From Sthenelais limicola (Eukaryota > Annelida > Polychaeta > Phyllodocida > Sigalionidae), in assembly GCA_942159475.1 (NCBI GenBank), contig OW804095.1, forward strand, positions 154,049,517-154,113,516: a stretch of DNA of 64,000 nt, written 5' to 3'. Below are positions 11,352 to 22,555 of this stretch, in pieces (position 1 is the first letter of the stretch; every line of letters begins with the position of its first letter). The notes beneath the pieces are model-generated. The model searched no databases, was not told the origin of the DNA, and saw only the letters and a program-made list of their open reading frames with translations. The position numbers and the translations under genes are program-made.

Positions 11352-13759
11352 ACTGTAACTATGGGGTTCAAACATTCCATGACAACTGTACTGTAACTAT
11401 GGGGTTCAAACACTCCATGACAACTGTACTGTAACTATGGGGTTCAAACATTCCATGACAACTGTACTGTAACTATGGGGTTCAAACATTCCATGATAAC
11501 TGTACTGTAACTATGGGGTTCAAACATTCCATGACAACTGTACTGTAACTATGGGGTTCAAACATTCCATGACAACTGTACTGTCACTATGGGGTTCAAA
11601 CATTCCATGACAACTGTACTGTAACTATGGGGTTCAAACATTCCATGACAACTGTACTGTAACTATGGGGTTCATACATTCCATGACAACTGTACTGTAA
11701 CTATGGGGTTCAAACACTCCATGACAACTGTACTGTAACTATGGGGTTCAAACATTCCATGACAACTGTACTGTAACTATGGGGTTCAAACATTCCATGA
11801 CAACTGTACTGTAACTATGGGGTTCAAACATTCCATGACAACTGTACTGTAACTATGGGGTTCATACATTCCATGACAACTGTACTGTAACTATGGGGTT
11901 CAAACACTCCATGACAACTGTACTGTAACTATGGGGTTCAAACATTCCATGACAACTGTACTGTAACTATGGGGTTCAAACATTCCATGACAACTGTACT
12001 GTAACTATGGGGTTCAAACATTCCATGACAACTGTACTGTAACTATGGGGTTCAAACGTTCCATGACAACTGTACTGTAACTGTGGGGTTCAAACATTCC
12101 ATGACAACTGAACTGTAACTATGGGGTTCAAACATTCCATGACAACTGTACTGTAACTATGGGGTTCAAACACTCCATGATAACTGTACTGTAACTATGG
12201 GGTTCAAACACTCCATGACAACTGTACTGTAACTGTGGGGTTCAAACATTCCATGACAACTGTACTGTAACTATGGGGTTCAAACATTCCATGACAACTG
12301 TACTGTAACTATGGGGTTCAAACATTCCATGATAACTGTACTGTAACTATGGGGTTCAAACACTCCATGACAACTGAACTGTAACTATGGGGTTCAAACA
12401 TTCCATGACAACTGTACTGTAACTATGGGGTTCAAACATTCCATGACAACTGTACTGTAACTGTGGGGTTCAAACATTCCATGACAACTGTACTGTAACT
12501 ATGGGGTTCAAACATTCCATGATAACTGTACTGTAACTATGGGGTTCAAACATTCCATGACAACTGTACTGTAACTATGGGGTTCAAACATTCCATGATA
12601 ACTGTACTGTAACTGTGGGGTTCAAACATTCCATGACAACTGTACTGTAACTATGGGGTTCAAACATTCCATGACAACTGTACTGTAACTATGGGGTTCA
12701 AACATTCCATGACAACTGTATTGTAACTATGGGGTTCAAACATTCCATGATAACTGTACTGTAACTATGGGGTTCAAACACTCCATGACAACTGTACTGT
12801 AACTATGGGGTTCAAACATTCCATGACAACTGTACTGTAACTGTGGGGTTCAAACATTCCATGACAACTGTACTGTAACTATGGGGTTCAAACACTCCAT
12901 GATAACTGTACTGTAACTATGGGGTTCAAACATTCCATGACAACTGTACTGTAACTATGGGGTTCAAACACTCCATGATAACTGTACTGTAACTGTGGGG
13001 TTCAAACATTCCATGACAACTGTACTGTAACTATGGGGTTCAAACACTCCATGATAACTGTACTGTAACTATGGGGTTCATACATTCCATGACAACTGTA
13101 CTGTAACTATGGGGTTCATACATTCAATGACAACTGTACTGTAACTATGGGGTTCAAACATTCCATGACAACTGTACTGTAACTATGGGGTTCAAACACT
13201 CCATGACAACTGTACTGTAACTATGGAGTTCAAACATTCCATGACAACTGTACTGTAACTATGGGGTTCAAACATTCCATGACAACTGTACTGTAACTAT
13301 GGGGTTCAAACACTCCATGACAACTGTACTGTAACTATGGGGTTCATACATTCCATGACAACTGTACTGTAACTATGGGGTTCAAACATTCCATGACAAC
13401 TGTACTGTAACTATGGGGTTCAAACATTCCATGACAACTGTACTGTAACTATGGGGTTCAAACACTCCATGACAACTGTACTGTAACTATGGGGTTCAAA
13501 CATTCCATGACAACTGTACTGTAACTATGGGGTTCAAACACTCCATGACAACTGTAACTATGGGGTTCAAACACTCCATGACAACTGTACTGTAACTATG
13601 GGGTTCAAACACTCCATGACAACTGTACTGTAACTATGGGGTTCAAACGTTCCATGACAACTGTACTGTAACTATGGGGTTCAAACATTCCATGACAACT
13701 TAACTGTAACTATGGGGTTCAAACATTCCATGATAACTGAACTGTAACGATGGGGTTCA
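11352..13759 (+). repeat. 38-bp minisatellite, ~63 units
   Basis: The unit is ACTGTAACTATGGGGTTCAA followed by ACATTCCATGACAACTGT. The period is exactly 38 (for example GGGGTTC at 11401 and 11439). Substitutions recur in many units: CACTCC for CATTCC, GATAACTG for GACAACTG, CTGTGGGG for CTATGGGG, CATACATT for CAAACATT. One shortened 33-bp unit lies near 13545. The last units decay at the 3' edge. There are no CRISPR-like spacers and no coding capacity. Confidence 0.97.
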
Positions 13760-14285
13760 CGAAGTTAGATAATGTTTTCATTGTTGTTATTAAGAATAAA
13801 TTGATCAGATGAACCTATAGAACGTATATTATTGGGTGGAATGATGATACCAGAAATCTTTTGATGAACCAAGCTTGAATCATATTAGAATAAAGTGATG
13901 AGTTTTGCTTTAAGAGATAGAGAGTGATGAGTAGAGAGGAGGATGCACGGTGGGACGTATAGCAGACAATCAATACTGGCTGCTTCTTTACCCGCAGTCT
14001 TCCATTAAATGATTCAATAATTCCTGCTCATGTTCCCAGCCCAGCATTATAACACACCCCGCCCCCGCCCCTGCCCCCGCCCCCGCCCCGCGCCCCCGCC
14101 CCACACACAATGTAAGCAACATCAGCCACTTAACGCTACTGCCTTAACACACGCTAATCTGCCTTTTAAACAGGGGAGGAGGAGGTGGGGGGGTGGAGGG
14201 GGAGGGGGAGGGGGAGGGAGGAGAGGGGGATAGAGGGGGAGGGAGAGGGGAAGGAGGGGAGGGAGGAGAGGGGAGTGTGGAAATG
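13760..14285. repeat. C-rich tract followed by G-rich tract
   Basis: After ~290 bp of ordinary sequence, 14056-14102 is a run of CCCGCCCC units. 14172-14275 is a GGGGA/GGAGG purine tract on the same strand. The two could pair imperfectly or form i-motif and G-quadruplex structures. No gene is present. Confidence 0.6.
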
Positions 14286-14434
14286 TGAGTAAGTATTGAT
14301 AAAGTCAGACCTATTCTTGTCAAACTGTGAGTAAATATTGATAAAGTCAGACCTATTTATAAGTCAAATAGTGAATAAATATAGATAAAGTCAGACCTAT
14401 ATAAGTCAAACTGTGAGGAAATATAGATATCTTC
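14286..14434 (+). repeat. ~42-bp tandem repeat, 3.5 units
   Basis: Units carry TGAGTAAATATTGATAAAGT and CAGACCTAT, starting at 14286, 14328, 14372 and 14413 (41-44 bp spacing). Confidence 0.85.
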
Positions 14435-14662
14435 AGTCAAATAAAGAATAAATATGGCAATATTTCGTTCATAGTTGAGTGTTACAGTTGTATTCCTTGT
14501 AATGCTCACTATTATAAAGGTTTAACAAGAATAATTTAACTTCGTCCTCTTGTAGATCTTCACATAACACTAGGACACACCCATCATTAATGTGTCAACA
14601 CTGAACCTAATCTCAGGAATTTATTGTGCTGTGCTTCACAGACAATCTGTATGATCACAAGT

Positions 14663-14897
14663 GGATCAGATTTTCAGAAAATGTACAATTCAACTTCGCC
14701 AATCACCTCAAATAACCCAAAATTTAGACGGAAATAAAGTTCAAAGTACAGTTCAACCTAACCAAACAGATTGCTAGAATCAATGCAATGCCGAATATAC
14801 TCGAATTTACCTAGTATTGACCAAGTTGCAGCCTAATTTAGCAGAATTTACTAAATGTTTACAGCTGCCAATTGTACATTTTCTGAAAATCTGACCC
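14663..14897 (-). mobile_element. Family A MITE, copy 5
   Basis: The left end has one change (GGATCAGATTTTCAG). The right end is intact. The flanks AAGT and ATGT differ at one base. The interior is colinear with other minus-orientation copies. Confidence 0.88.
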
Positions 14898-15108
14898 ATG
14901 TACTGCATCATGCATTATGTAACACTGATCTGTCTTATGGAGAATGTGGAGTCAATCAAAGCGTGGTCATATTTAATTTGCTCAAATTGTACCTACAGAT
15001 CTCAGTGTTTATATAGAGTGCCTTGTGTTTGATGAATAACATATCAACCCCACCTGTGCCTCATCTTGTGTAACTATGGTTTCAACTTCCGCTTACGTCA
15101 CCAGCAGT

Positions 15109-15422
15109 AATAGGGAATTTGCATAGCCGCCATTTTGAATCTTGATTCACATGGAATTATGGGACTAATGGTAGACTATATAGTCTATAGAAAACATTTT
15201 CAGCATGGAGTATTTATCAATGCTCCGATATCAATATTCATGTGTCATCTATGTCCCCATCTTTCCCATCATGCATTGATAATCATAGACCATTTGAAAA
15301 AGCTATGATATTGGTGAAAACACTCTTGCAATTTTTTATGAAAATATTGCCTTCTTCAACAGAATCCATCCCATGATGCACTGCAACAGACATGCGCAGT
15401 GGCACATGCAAATCCCCTGTTA
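15109..15422 (+). mobile_element. Family C element, copy 1
   Basis: It starts AATAGGGAATTTGCATAGCC and has GCCGCCATTTTGAATC, a YY1-type motif, just inside. It ends ACATGCGCAGTGGCACATGC, AAATCCCCTGTTA. Other copies are at 21975-22318 (inverse) and 25475-26158 (interrupted). The ends share only a short inverted AATAGGGG. The class is uncertain. Confidence 0.75.
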
Positions 15423-15517
15423 CAAGACATCTTGGATGTTGCAGTGCATTAATCTCAATAACCGGGCTGGGCAGAGAGTGTATTATGAACCATTCATTGA
15501 TATCATACACTGCTTGC

Positions 15518-16712
15518 ATTGTATCCTAGCACAGGTGTGGGTTAGAACCCTGTACCTGCAGCATTGTATCCTAGCACAGGTGTGGGTTAGAACCCTGTAC
15601 CTGCAGCATTGTATCCTAGCACACGTGTGGGTTAGAACCCTGTACCTGCAGCTTTCTACCCTAGCACAAGTGTGGGTTAGAACCCTGTACCTGCAGCTCT
15701 CTACCCTAGCACAGGTGTGGGTTAGAACCCTGTACCTGCAGCTTTCTACCCTAGCACAGGTGTGGGTTCTAACCCAATACCCGCAGCTTTCTATCCTAGC
15801 ACAGGTGTAGGTTAGAACCCAGTACCTGCAGCTTTCTATCCTAGCACAGGTGTGGGTTCTAACCCAGTACCTGCAGCTTTCTATCCTAGCACAGGTGTGG
15901 GTTCTAACCCAGTACCTGCAGCTTTCTACCCTAGCACAGGTGTGGGTTCTAACCCAGTACCTGCAGCTTTCTACCCTAGCACAGGTGTGGGTTCTAACCC
16001 AGTACCTGCAGCTTTCTATCCTAGCACAGGTGTGGGTTCTAACCCAGTACCTGCAGCTTTCTATCCTAGCACAGGTGTGGTTTCTAACCCAGTACCTGCA
16101 GCTTTCTATCCTAGCACAGGTGTGGGTTAGAACCCAGTACCTGCAGCTTTCTACCCTAGCACAGGTGTAGGTTAGAACCCTGTACCTGCAGCTTTGTACC
16201 CTAGCACAGGTGTGGGTTAGAACCCAGTACCTGCAGCTTTCTACCCTAGCACAGGTGTAGGTTAGAACCCTGTACCTGCAGCTTTGTACCCTAGCACAGG
16301 TGTGGGTTAGAACCCTGTACCTGCAGCTTTCTACCCTAGCACAGGTGTGGGTTCTAACCCAGTACCTGCAGCTTTCTATCCTAGCACAGGTGTCTGTAAA
16401 GGGTGGTCTCCGCTGGCTGTGATAAGCTCTGCGGTTAGCCTTGCGATGGTGTTGCAATGGTTCTGTAGGTGGAGAGGAGTGATGAGGTCCTCCCTGTATG
16501 GTTCACTGGCTGGTTCACCACTCCTATCCACCTATAGAATTATCACAACAACATTGCAAAGGCTTACCGCAGCCAGTGGAGACCACCCTATAGAATGCAG
16601 TACCTGCAGATTTCTACCCTAGCACACAAGTGGGTTAGAATCCAGTTTCTATTGTAGCATAGGTGTGGATTAGAACCTACCTACAGATTTCTATCTTAGC
16701 ACAGGTGTGGAA
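15518..16712 (+). repeat. 45-bp minisatellite, ~20 units plus degenerate tail
   Basis: The unit is CCTGCAGCTTTCTACCCTAG, then CACAGGTGTGGGTTAGAACCCTGTA. The period is exactly 45 from 15541 to 16351. Two monomer types differ by an inverted core, GGGTTAGAACCC (11 units) versus its reverse complement GGGTTCTAACCC (8 units). A foldback element interrupts the array at 16394-16593 and two or three degenerate units follow. The 324-codon minus-strand frame exists because 45 is divisible by three. Confidence 0.95.
16394..16593. mobile_element. 200-bp foldback element inside the 45-bp array
   Basis: Nearly the whole element is an imperfect inverted repeat. The outer arms are CTGTAAAGGGTGGTCTCC and its inverse ending GGAGACCACCCTATAG. 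Inside, GCGGTTAGCC pairs with GGCTTACCGC and AGGTGGAGAGGAGTG pairs with CACTCCTATCCACCT. Minisatellite sequence resumes on the right. There is no coding content and I see no second copy. Confidence 0.75.
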
Positions 16713-17269
16713 CAGAAACGCATACAAACATCCCTCAAAATTGAAACAGTTTGTTTAACAAAAGGACGGCGTCCACAAAATTATACACAAGGAAACCCAA
16801 TACCATGGGTCACACCTTGATAAAGATATAGCTAGTGCATCCCATTGCAGTAGTGTAGGTAACTAGTCACTTTATACCTCTATATACCGTAAGTTCTAAC
16901 TTAAAAGTCTAGTCTAAGGGACCCTCTGGAAGAGCTGTGGCTGCCACAGAAGAGGACAGACCCGATGTAAATTATCATATATTTTATCATGTACTGTTTT
17001 CGGAAATAAACAATATACATACATACTGTATACATACAGATTCGAATTTTTGAGTTGAAGGTTGTAGAACATGGTTGATATGACATTGCTACAGTTTCAC
17101 ATACTGGGTCACATGTGCCCAAGTGCCCCTGATATTGTGAATCGGTCCCATGCTTGGTGTGAGTGTTGCAGGGTTAGTTACAGGGCCGTAAGTGATGGGT
17201 CCTGGGGCCCTTGGGCACTATTGTCTCATCATATTGGATGGGGCAGGATTAGCATGTACAGCCTGTGGG
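16713..17269. other. Single-copy DNA
   Basis: No gene is recognised. The frame 17071-17637 begins here but runs into the G-rich tract and has no domain signature. Confidence 0.35.
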
Positions 17270-17740
17270 CTGTGATGGAGTGGGGGAGGGGAGCGGGGGG
17301 ATGGTTGGGGGAGAGTGTGTGTGTGGTGAGGGGGGGGGGAGTCGGGGAGGGGGGTAGACTTAGGGGAGGGGTGGGGGAGAGTGTGTGTGTGGTGCGGGGG
17401 GGGGGGGAGGGGAGTGGGGTACAGTTAGGGGAGGGGTGGGGAGAGCGTGTGTCAGAGGGCAGCAAATATTGCATTGGCACAAGTGGAAAGGGGTGGGTAG
17501 GAAATACTAGACAGCGATACAGTGGAGTAGGGTATTGGGTGAATGATAGCAAACACACTGGCTACAGTGTGCTGGCAGAGGGTGGGGGTGTAGGATCTGG
17601 GGTGGGGTGGGGGCAGAGGGTGGGGTGTAGGATGTAGGGTGGGGGCAGAGGGTGTAGGGTGTAGGAGGGGGGTGGGGGCAGAGGGTGTGGGGTGTAGGAT
17701 GGGTGGGGGTAGTGTGTTGGTGGGAGGTTGGAGAAGAGAC
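17270..17740 (+). repeat. G-rich imperfect tandem tract
   Basis: Irregular repeats of GGGGGAGAGTGTGTGTGTGG and GGGGGCAGAGGGTGTAGG contain several poly-G runs of 8 or more. Long frames on both strands (proline/threonine-rich on the minus strand) are compositional. Confidence 0.8.
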
Positions 17741-17979
17741 CACACAGCAAATATTATGTGGTAACACCACCGTACAGGGATAGAGCTATGGGGTTAGGCC
17801 TGTCAGGGTGTATCTCCTTAGATGTGCATTCAATGCCAATGATTTCTTTTATTTCATCTAAGCCATTTCAATGCTAACAATGTGTGAAGTTAATACTTAT
17901 ATTTGTATGGTGATCCCCTGGGTGGGTGCTGGGGGGTGGTGAGGTGGTGATGGAAAACGGATCCTGGATGCATGAGTAG

Positions 17980-18802
17980 TAGCCAACATGGACATATGGT
18001 GCAGGTATAGCCAACATGGACATATGGTACAGGTATAGCCAACATGGGCATATGGTGCAGGTATAGCCAACATGGGCATATGGTGCAGTCAACATGGGCA
18101 TATGGTGCAGGTATAGCCAACATGGGCATATGGTGCAGGTATAGCCAACATGGGCATATGGTGCAGGTATAGCCAACATGGACATATGGTGCAGGTATAG
18201 CCAACATGGACATATGGTGCAGGTATAGCCAACATGGGCATATGGTGCAGGTATAGCCAACATGGGCATATGGTGCAGGTATAGCCAACATGGGCATATG
18301 GTGCAGGTATAGCCAACATGGGCATATGGTGCAGGTATAGCCAACATGGACATATGGTGCAGGTATAGCCAACATGGGCATATGGTGCAGGTATAGCCAA
18401 CATGGGCATATGGTGCAGGTATAGCCAACATGGGCATATGGTGCAGGTATAGCCAACATGGACATATGGTGCAGGTATAGCCAACATGGGCATATGGTAC
18501 AGGTATAGCCAACATGGGCATATGGTGCAGGTATAGCCAACATGGGCATATGGTGCAGGTATAGCCTACATGGGCATATGGTGCAGGTATAGCCAACATG
18601 GGCATATGGTGCAGGTATAGCCTACATGGGCATATGGTGCAGGTATAGCCTACATGGGCATATGGTGCAGGTATAGCCAACATGGGCATATGGTGCAGGT
18701 ATAGCCAACATGGGCATATGGTGCAGGTATAGCCAACATGGGCATATGGTGCAGGTATAGCCAACATGGGCATATGGTGCAGGTATAGCCAACATGGGCA
18801 TA
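17980..18802 (-). repeat. 28-bp minisatellite, ~29 units
   Basis: The plus-strand unit is AGCCAACATGGGCATATGGT, then GCAGGTAT, with a 28-bp period (18002, 18030). One unit is shortened at about 18085. Variants are GGACATATGG and AGCCTACATG. The unit has no stop codon in any minus-strand frame and 28 is not divisible by three. Each minus frame therefore cycles through a 28-residue pseudo-peptide, giving overlapping frames of up to 299 codons. None is a supported gene. Confidence 0.97.
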
Positions 18803-19303
18803 TAAATTTCCCATCTCGTAGGAATATTCCTTGCTATACAGGTGTGGGTCAGCAAGGTAGAAGGTAAATAGGATGCATAGGATTCACTCATTTCTTGGGT
18901 TTAAAGATTAATATAACTCATTTCCTTCAATTTGAAGTGGTGAAGTTGGTAAAATATTTGATACTTTGATTCTTATACCTTTGATTATTGAATTGAATTG
19001 AATTGAGAAATACTTTTTTATCATAAAACAGTTACATGAATATGTAGAGATGAATGAATTGGGTATAATATGTATGTCCAGGTTTGTTAAATCCCAATGA
19101 AGTAAAGGAAAAGTACGTAGGAATTCCCGCAAAACAATTCCTTCTTTGGCCCATACAACAGGTGGGTCTGGGACCTAGTTTATAATAATACGAAGAATAG
19201 ATTTGTATTTCCATGAACGTTTACAAAGTGTAATACATGGTACAGACTAGAAATTCAAATGAAGTAAAATATGGAAAAAGGAGTATTATCTGTAATGTAT
19301 ACG
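18803..19303. other. Single-copy AT-rich DNA
   Basis: No gene or repeat family is recognised apart from a short AATTG direct repeat near 18990-19005. Confidence 0.35.
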
Positions 19304-19411
19304 GGTTTGGTTAGCTTGAACTGTATTTTTAACTTTATTTTCGTTTGAAAATTGGGTTTATTTGAGAGGATTGGTGAAGCTGAATTGTACATTTTCGGAA
19401 AATCTGACCCA
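19304..19411 (+). mobile_element. Family A MITE, 5'-truncated copy 6
   Basis: Only the right half is present, from GGTTTGGTTAGCTTGAACTG to the end ATTTTCGGAAAATCTGACCC. The left TIR is missing. Confidence 0.75.
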
Positions 19412-19620
19412 TACAGGATCCATACAGGTTCCTAGCCCCTGCCTGCTATACATGGACTATGGGCTGGCCACTACCCTAGCTCTATACGGGGTGAGGCTGG
19501 TATCTGGGGTGTCCTATATTCTGACCCCTGTACCCAAGATGGCCGGTTACCATGGTATTCTCACATCAGCCTCAGGCCTACTATTATATATTATATGTGC
19601 GCAATGAGGCTATATATAAT
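19412..19620. other. GC-rich unique block with AT hairpin
   Basis: About 170 bp of GC-rich unique sequence is followed by an AT-rich inverted repeat (TATTATATATTATATG and CTATATATAATATAAG, 19580-19622). An 81-codon frame (19362-19607) crosses it. No domain is recognised and it starts inside a MITE. Confidence 0.3.
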
Positions 19621-19759
19621 ATAAGGTAATGTCATTCAGTAGTTGGGTATCACTCCGGTATCACTAGGCTAAATTATGGTATCAGACCATGTAATACTAA
19701 CTTCTACTTTATAGTATCATTGTTTACTGTACATATGACATGTCTATGCTGTAATATAT

Positions 19760-19994
19760 GGGTCAGATTTTCAGAAAATGTACAATTGGCAGCTCTACAC
19801 ATTTACTCATTTCTGCTAAATTAGACTGCAATTTGGTCAATGTTAGGTTTATCTGAGTATATTTAGCATTGCATTGATTCTAGCAATCGCTTTGGTTAGG
19901 TTGAACTGTATTTTGAACTTTATTTTCTTCTTAAATTTGGGTTATTAGAGAAGATTGGTGAAGGCGAATTGTACATTTTCTGAAAATTTGACCC
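19760..19994 (+). mobile_element. Family A MITE, copy 7
   Basis: The left TIR is intact. The right TIR has one change (AAAATTTGACCC). The flanks are ATAT and ATAG. Confidence 0.9.
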
Positions 19995-20247
19995 ATAGGC
20001 TGTATAAGGGTCACTCTACGTCATTGAGGCCACTTCTTTAACCAATCGGATTGCAGCAATTATCACAAAGATGTACCAACCGTGATGTTCCATGCATATA
20101 GAGAACAGCTGAAAGCAGCCGAATAGAAGCAAAACAATGTACAGAATATACAAGTTTAGTTTAATTAAATGCAATATAGAATTGGTCTCTATGGCTTTCT
20201 TCCTGGACTTTTATACTCTACAGTAGTGTACCACATTACAACTATAT

Positions 20248-20482
20248 GGGTCAGATTTTCAGAAAATGTACAATTGTCAGCTCTACACATTTAGGACATC
20301 CTCCTAAATTAGGCTGAAAAATGAAGAATACCGGGTATAGCTGAGTATAGTTGGTATCGCATTGATTTAAAGTGTCAGTTGTGTTATGTTAAACTGCATT
20401 TTGAAGCTCATTTTTGTCTTCAAAGTGGGTTATTTGAGAGGATTGGTGAAGGTGAATTGTACATTTTCTGACAATCTGGCCC
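20248..20482 (+). mobile_element. Family A MITE, copy 8
   Basis: The left end is GGGTCAGATTTTCAG. The right end is TTTTCTGACAATCTGGCCC. ATAT is present on both sides. It belongs to the subtype with AAAATGAAGAATACCGGG in the interior, shared with copies at 37.9 and 42.5 kb. Confidence 0.9.
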
Positions 20483-20550
20483 ATATCTTGCCAATTCCAC
20501 CCAACCGTGTAATTAAGACCAGTTTAGCTCAGTCCCAATGAGAACATTAA

Positions 20551-20870
20551 AGCTGCATTCTCCACTAATATAACATCCAACATCTTACTCATATTAAGAC
20601 TTAATTTATCAATATTCTGCTGTTGTTATATGTAAAATCGAATCAGACGATAGAAAAGACCGTCGGTGAGTGATAATAAGTGTAATCATCATAGGAAAGG
20701 ATTGCGGCGGGCCCTCCAAATACAAATGTAGACTTTTAAGTTTATTTGCAGAAATAACCATAGAAAATCCTCCACGATTCTCCTCAGATGACTTTAGATG
20801 GCTTTGAATAGAATTAGATAAAAAGGAGAAAATATTCACTTTGTAACTGACAGTACCTAAGAGTGAAGCT
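20551..20870 (+). mobile_element. Family D MITE, best full copy (TTAA-flanked)
   Basis: It is bounded by TTAA on both sides (20547-20550 and 20871-20874). The ends are AGCTGCATTCTCC and GAGTGAAGCT, an imperfect inverted pair. The interior has TTTATCAATATTCTGCTG and CCTCCAAATACAAATG, also found near 29.2 and 60.7 kb. A TTAA target is typical of piggyBac-type elements and also of Sola3, so the class is an inference. The interior is non-coding. Confidence 0.7.
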
Positions 20871-20893
20871 TTAACTGGTTAAGCCACCAACAT

Positions 20894-21302
20894 GTGATGT
20901 GTTTCATGAAAATGAGTCATAAGTCGCAAAATTGATATTTTTCAAAGTGTTTTTTTTACAAGATCACATTATTGGAATGTTCTAATTTTTGGAGAGTTTG
21001 TCACTTATAGTTATGTCAATCGATGTATCAAATGTCAGGACAATCTATGTAATATATTCTTTCGTTTTAAAGGTCCTCATACGGACTACATTTTGTTACT
21101 TTACTGTTTAGTGACCCCAAGATAATATTGGAAACTTTTTTTTTCAAAAACGAAAATATTAAACTTAAAATCTAGAAATACTTATTAGATTATTAGACTG
21201 TTCACTATCATTTGAATTGGCTTGATCTCATATCATCAAATATAATGATATCTAAAAATCTATTTTTTGCGACTTATGACTCATTTTCCTGAAACATGTC
21301 AC
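20894..21302 (+). mobile_element. Family B MITE, copy 3
   Basis: The left TIR is GTGATGTGTTTCATGAAAAT, then GAGTCATAAGTCGC. The right end is TGACTCATTTTCCTGAAAC, ATGTCAC. It is in the opposite orientation to copies 1-2 (TTGATATTTTTCAAAGTG on the left). Confidence 0.9.
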
Positions 21303-21527
21303 AAATGGTTCCCTCACTAGGCTTGTGCCTCTCCTGTATTATCTATGCCTGACAATGCCACGGATATTAAACAAAATAAAACGCTCTAATTTCCGTTTGG
21401 AATTATATATAAAAATGTAGAATAAACATGAGTTTGAAGTCAGTGTTAAACTGCGGCTCTCACACTATCCGTGCATCAGCGCTGTGTATGTGGGTGTAGT
21501 TATATACCACAGCCATTCATCACATAT

Positions 21528-21944
21528 GTCATGTGTTTCAGGAAAATGAGTCATAAGTCGCAACATTGATATTTTTCAAATTGTTTTTTCACAAGATCGC
21601 ATTATTGGAATGTTCTAATCTTTGCAGGATTGATCACTTATAGCTATATCAATCGATTTATTCAAACTATGTAATATATCCTTTTCTTTTAAAGGTCCTC
21701 ATATGGACTAAATTTAGTTACTTTACTGTTTATTGACCCACAAAAATATTGGAAACTCTTTTTTTCAAAAACGAAAATATCAAACTTAAAATCTAGAAAT
21801 ACTTATTAGATTATTAGACTGTTTTTCAATGCGAGAGACTGTTTACTATCATTGGAATCAGTTTGATCTTATCTTTTCAAATATGGTGATATCTCAAAAT
21901 CTATTTTTTTGCGACTTATGACTTATTTTGCTGAAACACATCAC
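21528..21944 (+). mobile_element. Family B MITE, copy 4
   Basis: The ends are GTCATGTGTTTCAGGAAAAT and GCTGAAACACATCAC, with ATAT on both sides. A small internal duplication (about 21815-21845) repeats GACTGTTT. Confidence 0.9.
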
Positions 21945-21974
21945 ATATATCACTCATAAACTCCGCTTGTTTAT

Positions 21975-22318
21975 AATAGGGGGGTTGCACGTCTCACTGC
22001 GCATGTCTCTCACAATGCATCCTGGGATGGATTCAGTTCAAATCTGACATATTTGGCAATATTTTTATCTAAAATTGCAAGAATGTTTTCACCAATATCA
22101 TAGCTTTTATAAATGATCAACAAAAACCAAATGCATGATGGGAAAGATGATGGCTTGTGTTATGGAAACATGTACAACACATGGATATTGACATGAGAGC
22201 TTTAATGAAGATCTCATGCTGAACATGGCATGTTTCCTATAGATTTTACACTGTACCATTAGTCCCATAATTCCATGCGAATCTAGATTCAAAATGGCGG
22301 CTATGCAAATCCCCTATT
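21975..22318 (-). mobile_element. Family C element, copy 2
   Basis: It is the inverse of the 15.1-kb copy. It starts AATAGGGGGGTTGCACGTCT and ends TTCAAAATGGCGGCTATGCA, AATCCCCTATT. The interior has CAAATGCATGATGGGAAAGA. The frame 22107-22292 lies inside the element and is not a gene. Confidence 0.8.
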
Positions 22319-22344
22319 GGTGTTGCTAGTGAGAGACAGAGCTA

Positions 22345-22555
22345 GGAGGGGCGGGGCTACAGGGGGAGGGGGAGGGGACTATGGAGGGGCGGGGCTACAG
22401 GGGTTGGGGGGCGGGACTATGGAGGGGCGGGGCTACAGGGGGTGAGCGGGACTATGGAGGGGCGGGGCTACAGGGGGAGGGGGAGGGGACTATGGAGGGG
22501 CGGGACTATGGAGGGGCGGGACTATTGAGAGGCGGGGCTAGGGGGCGAGGCTTAG
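22345..22555 (+). repeat. GC-rich minisatellite with GGGGCGGGGC boxes
   Basis: Units combine ACTATGGAGGGGCGGGGCTA and CAGGGGGAGGGGGAGGGG in a variable 17-50 bp arrangement. Repeated GGGGCGGGGC matches the Sp1/KLF GC-box consensus. The G-runs could form quadruplexes. Confidence 0.85.

Noticed and set aside
11352..13759. CRISPR-like regular array
   Set aside because: Units are contiguous with no unique spacers, and the context is eukaryotic. It is a minisatellite.
15541..16360. Telomere-like GGGTTA words
   Set aside because: GGGTTA occurs once per 45-bp unit within a palindrome and never as a tandem hexamer, so it is not interstitial telomere sequence.
15483..16457. 324-codon minus-strand frame with 15-residue period
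   Set aside because: Produced by the 45-bp unit, which is divisible by three. Several other frames are also open.
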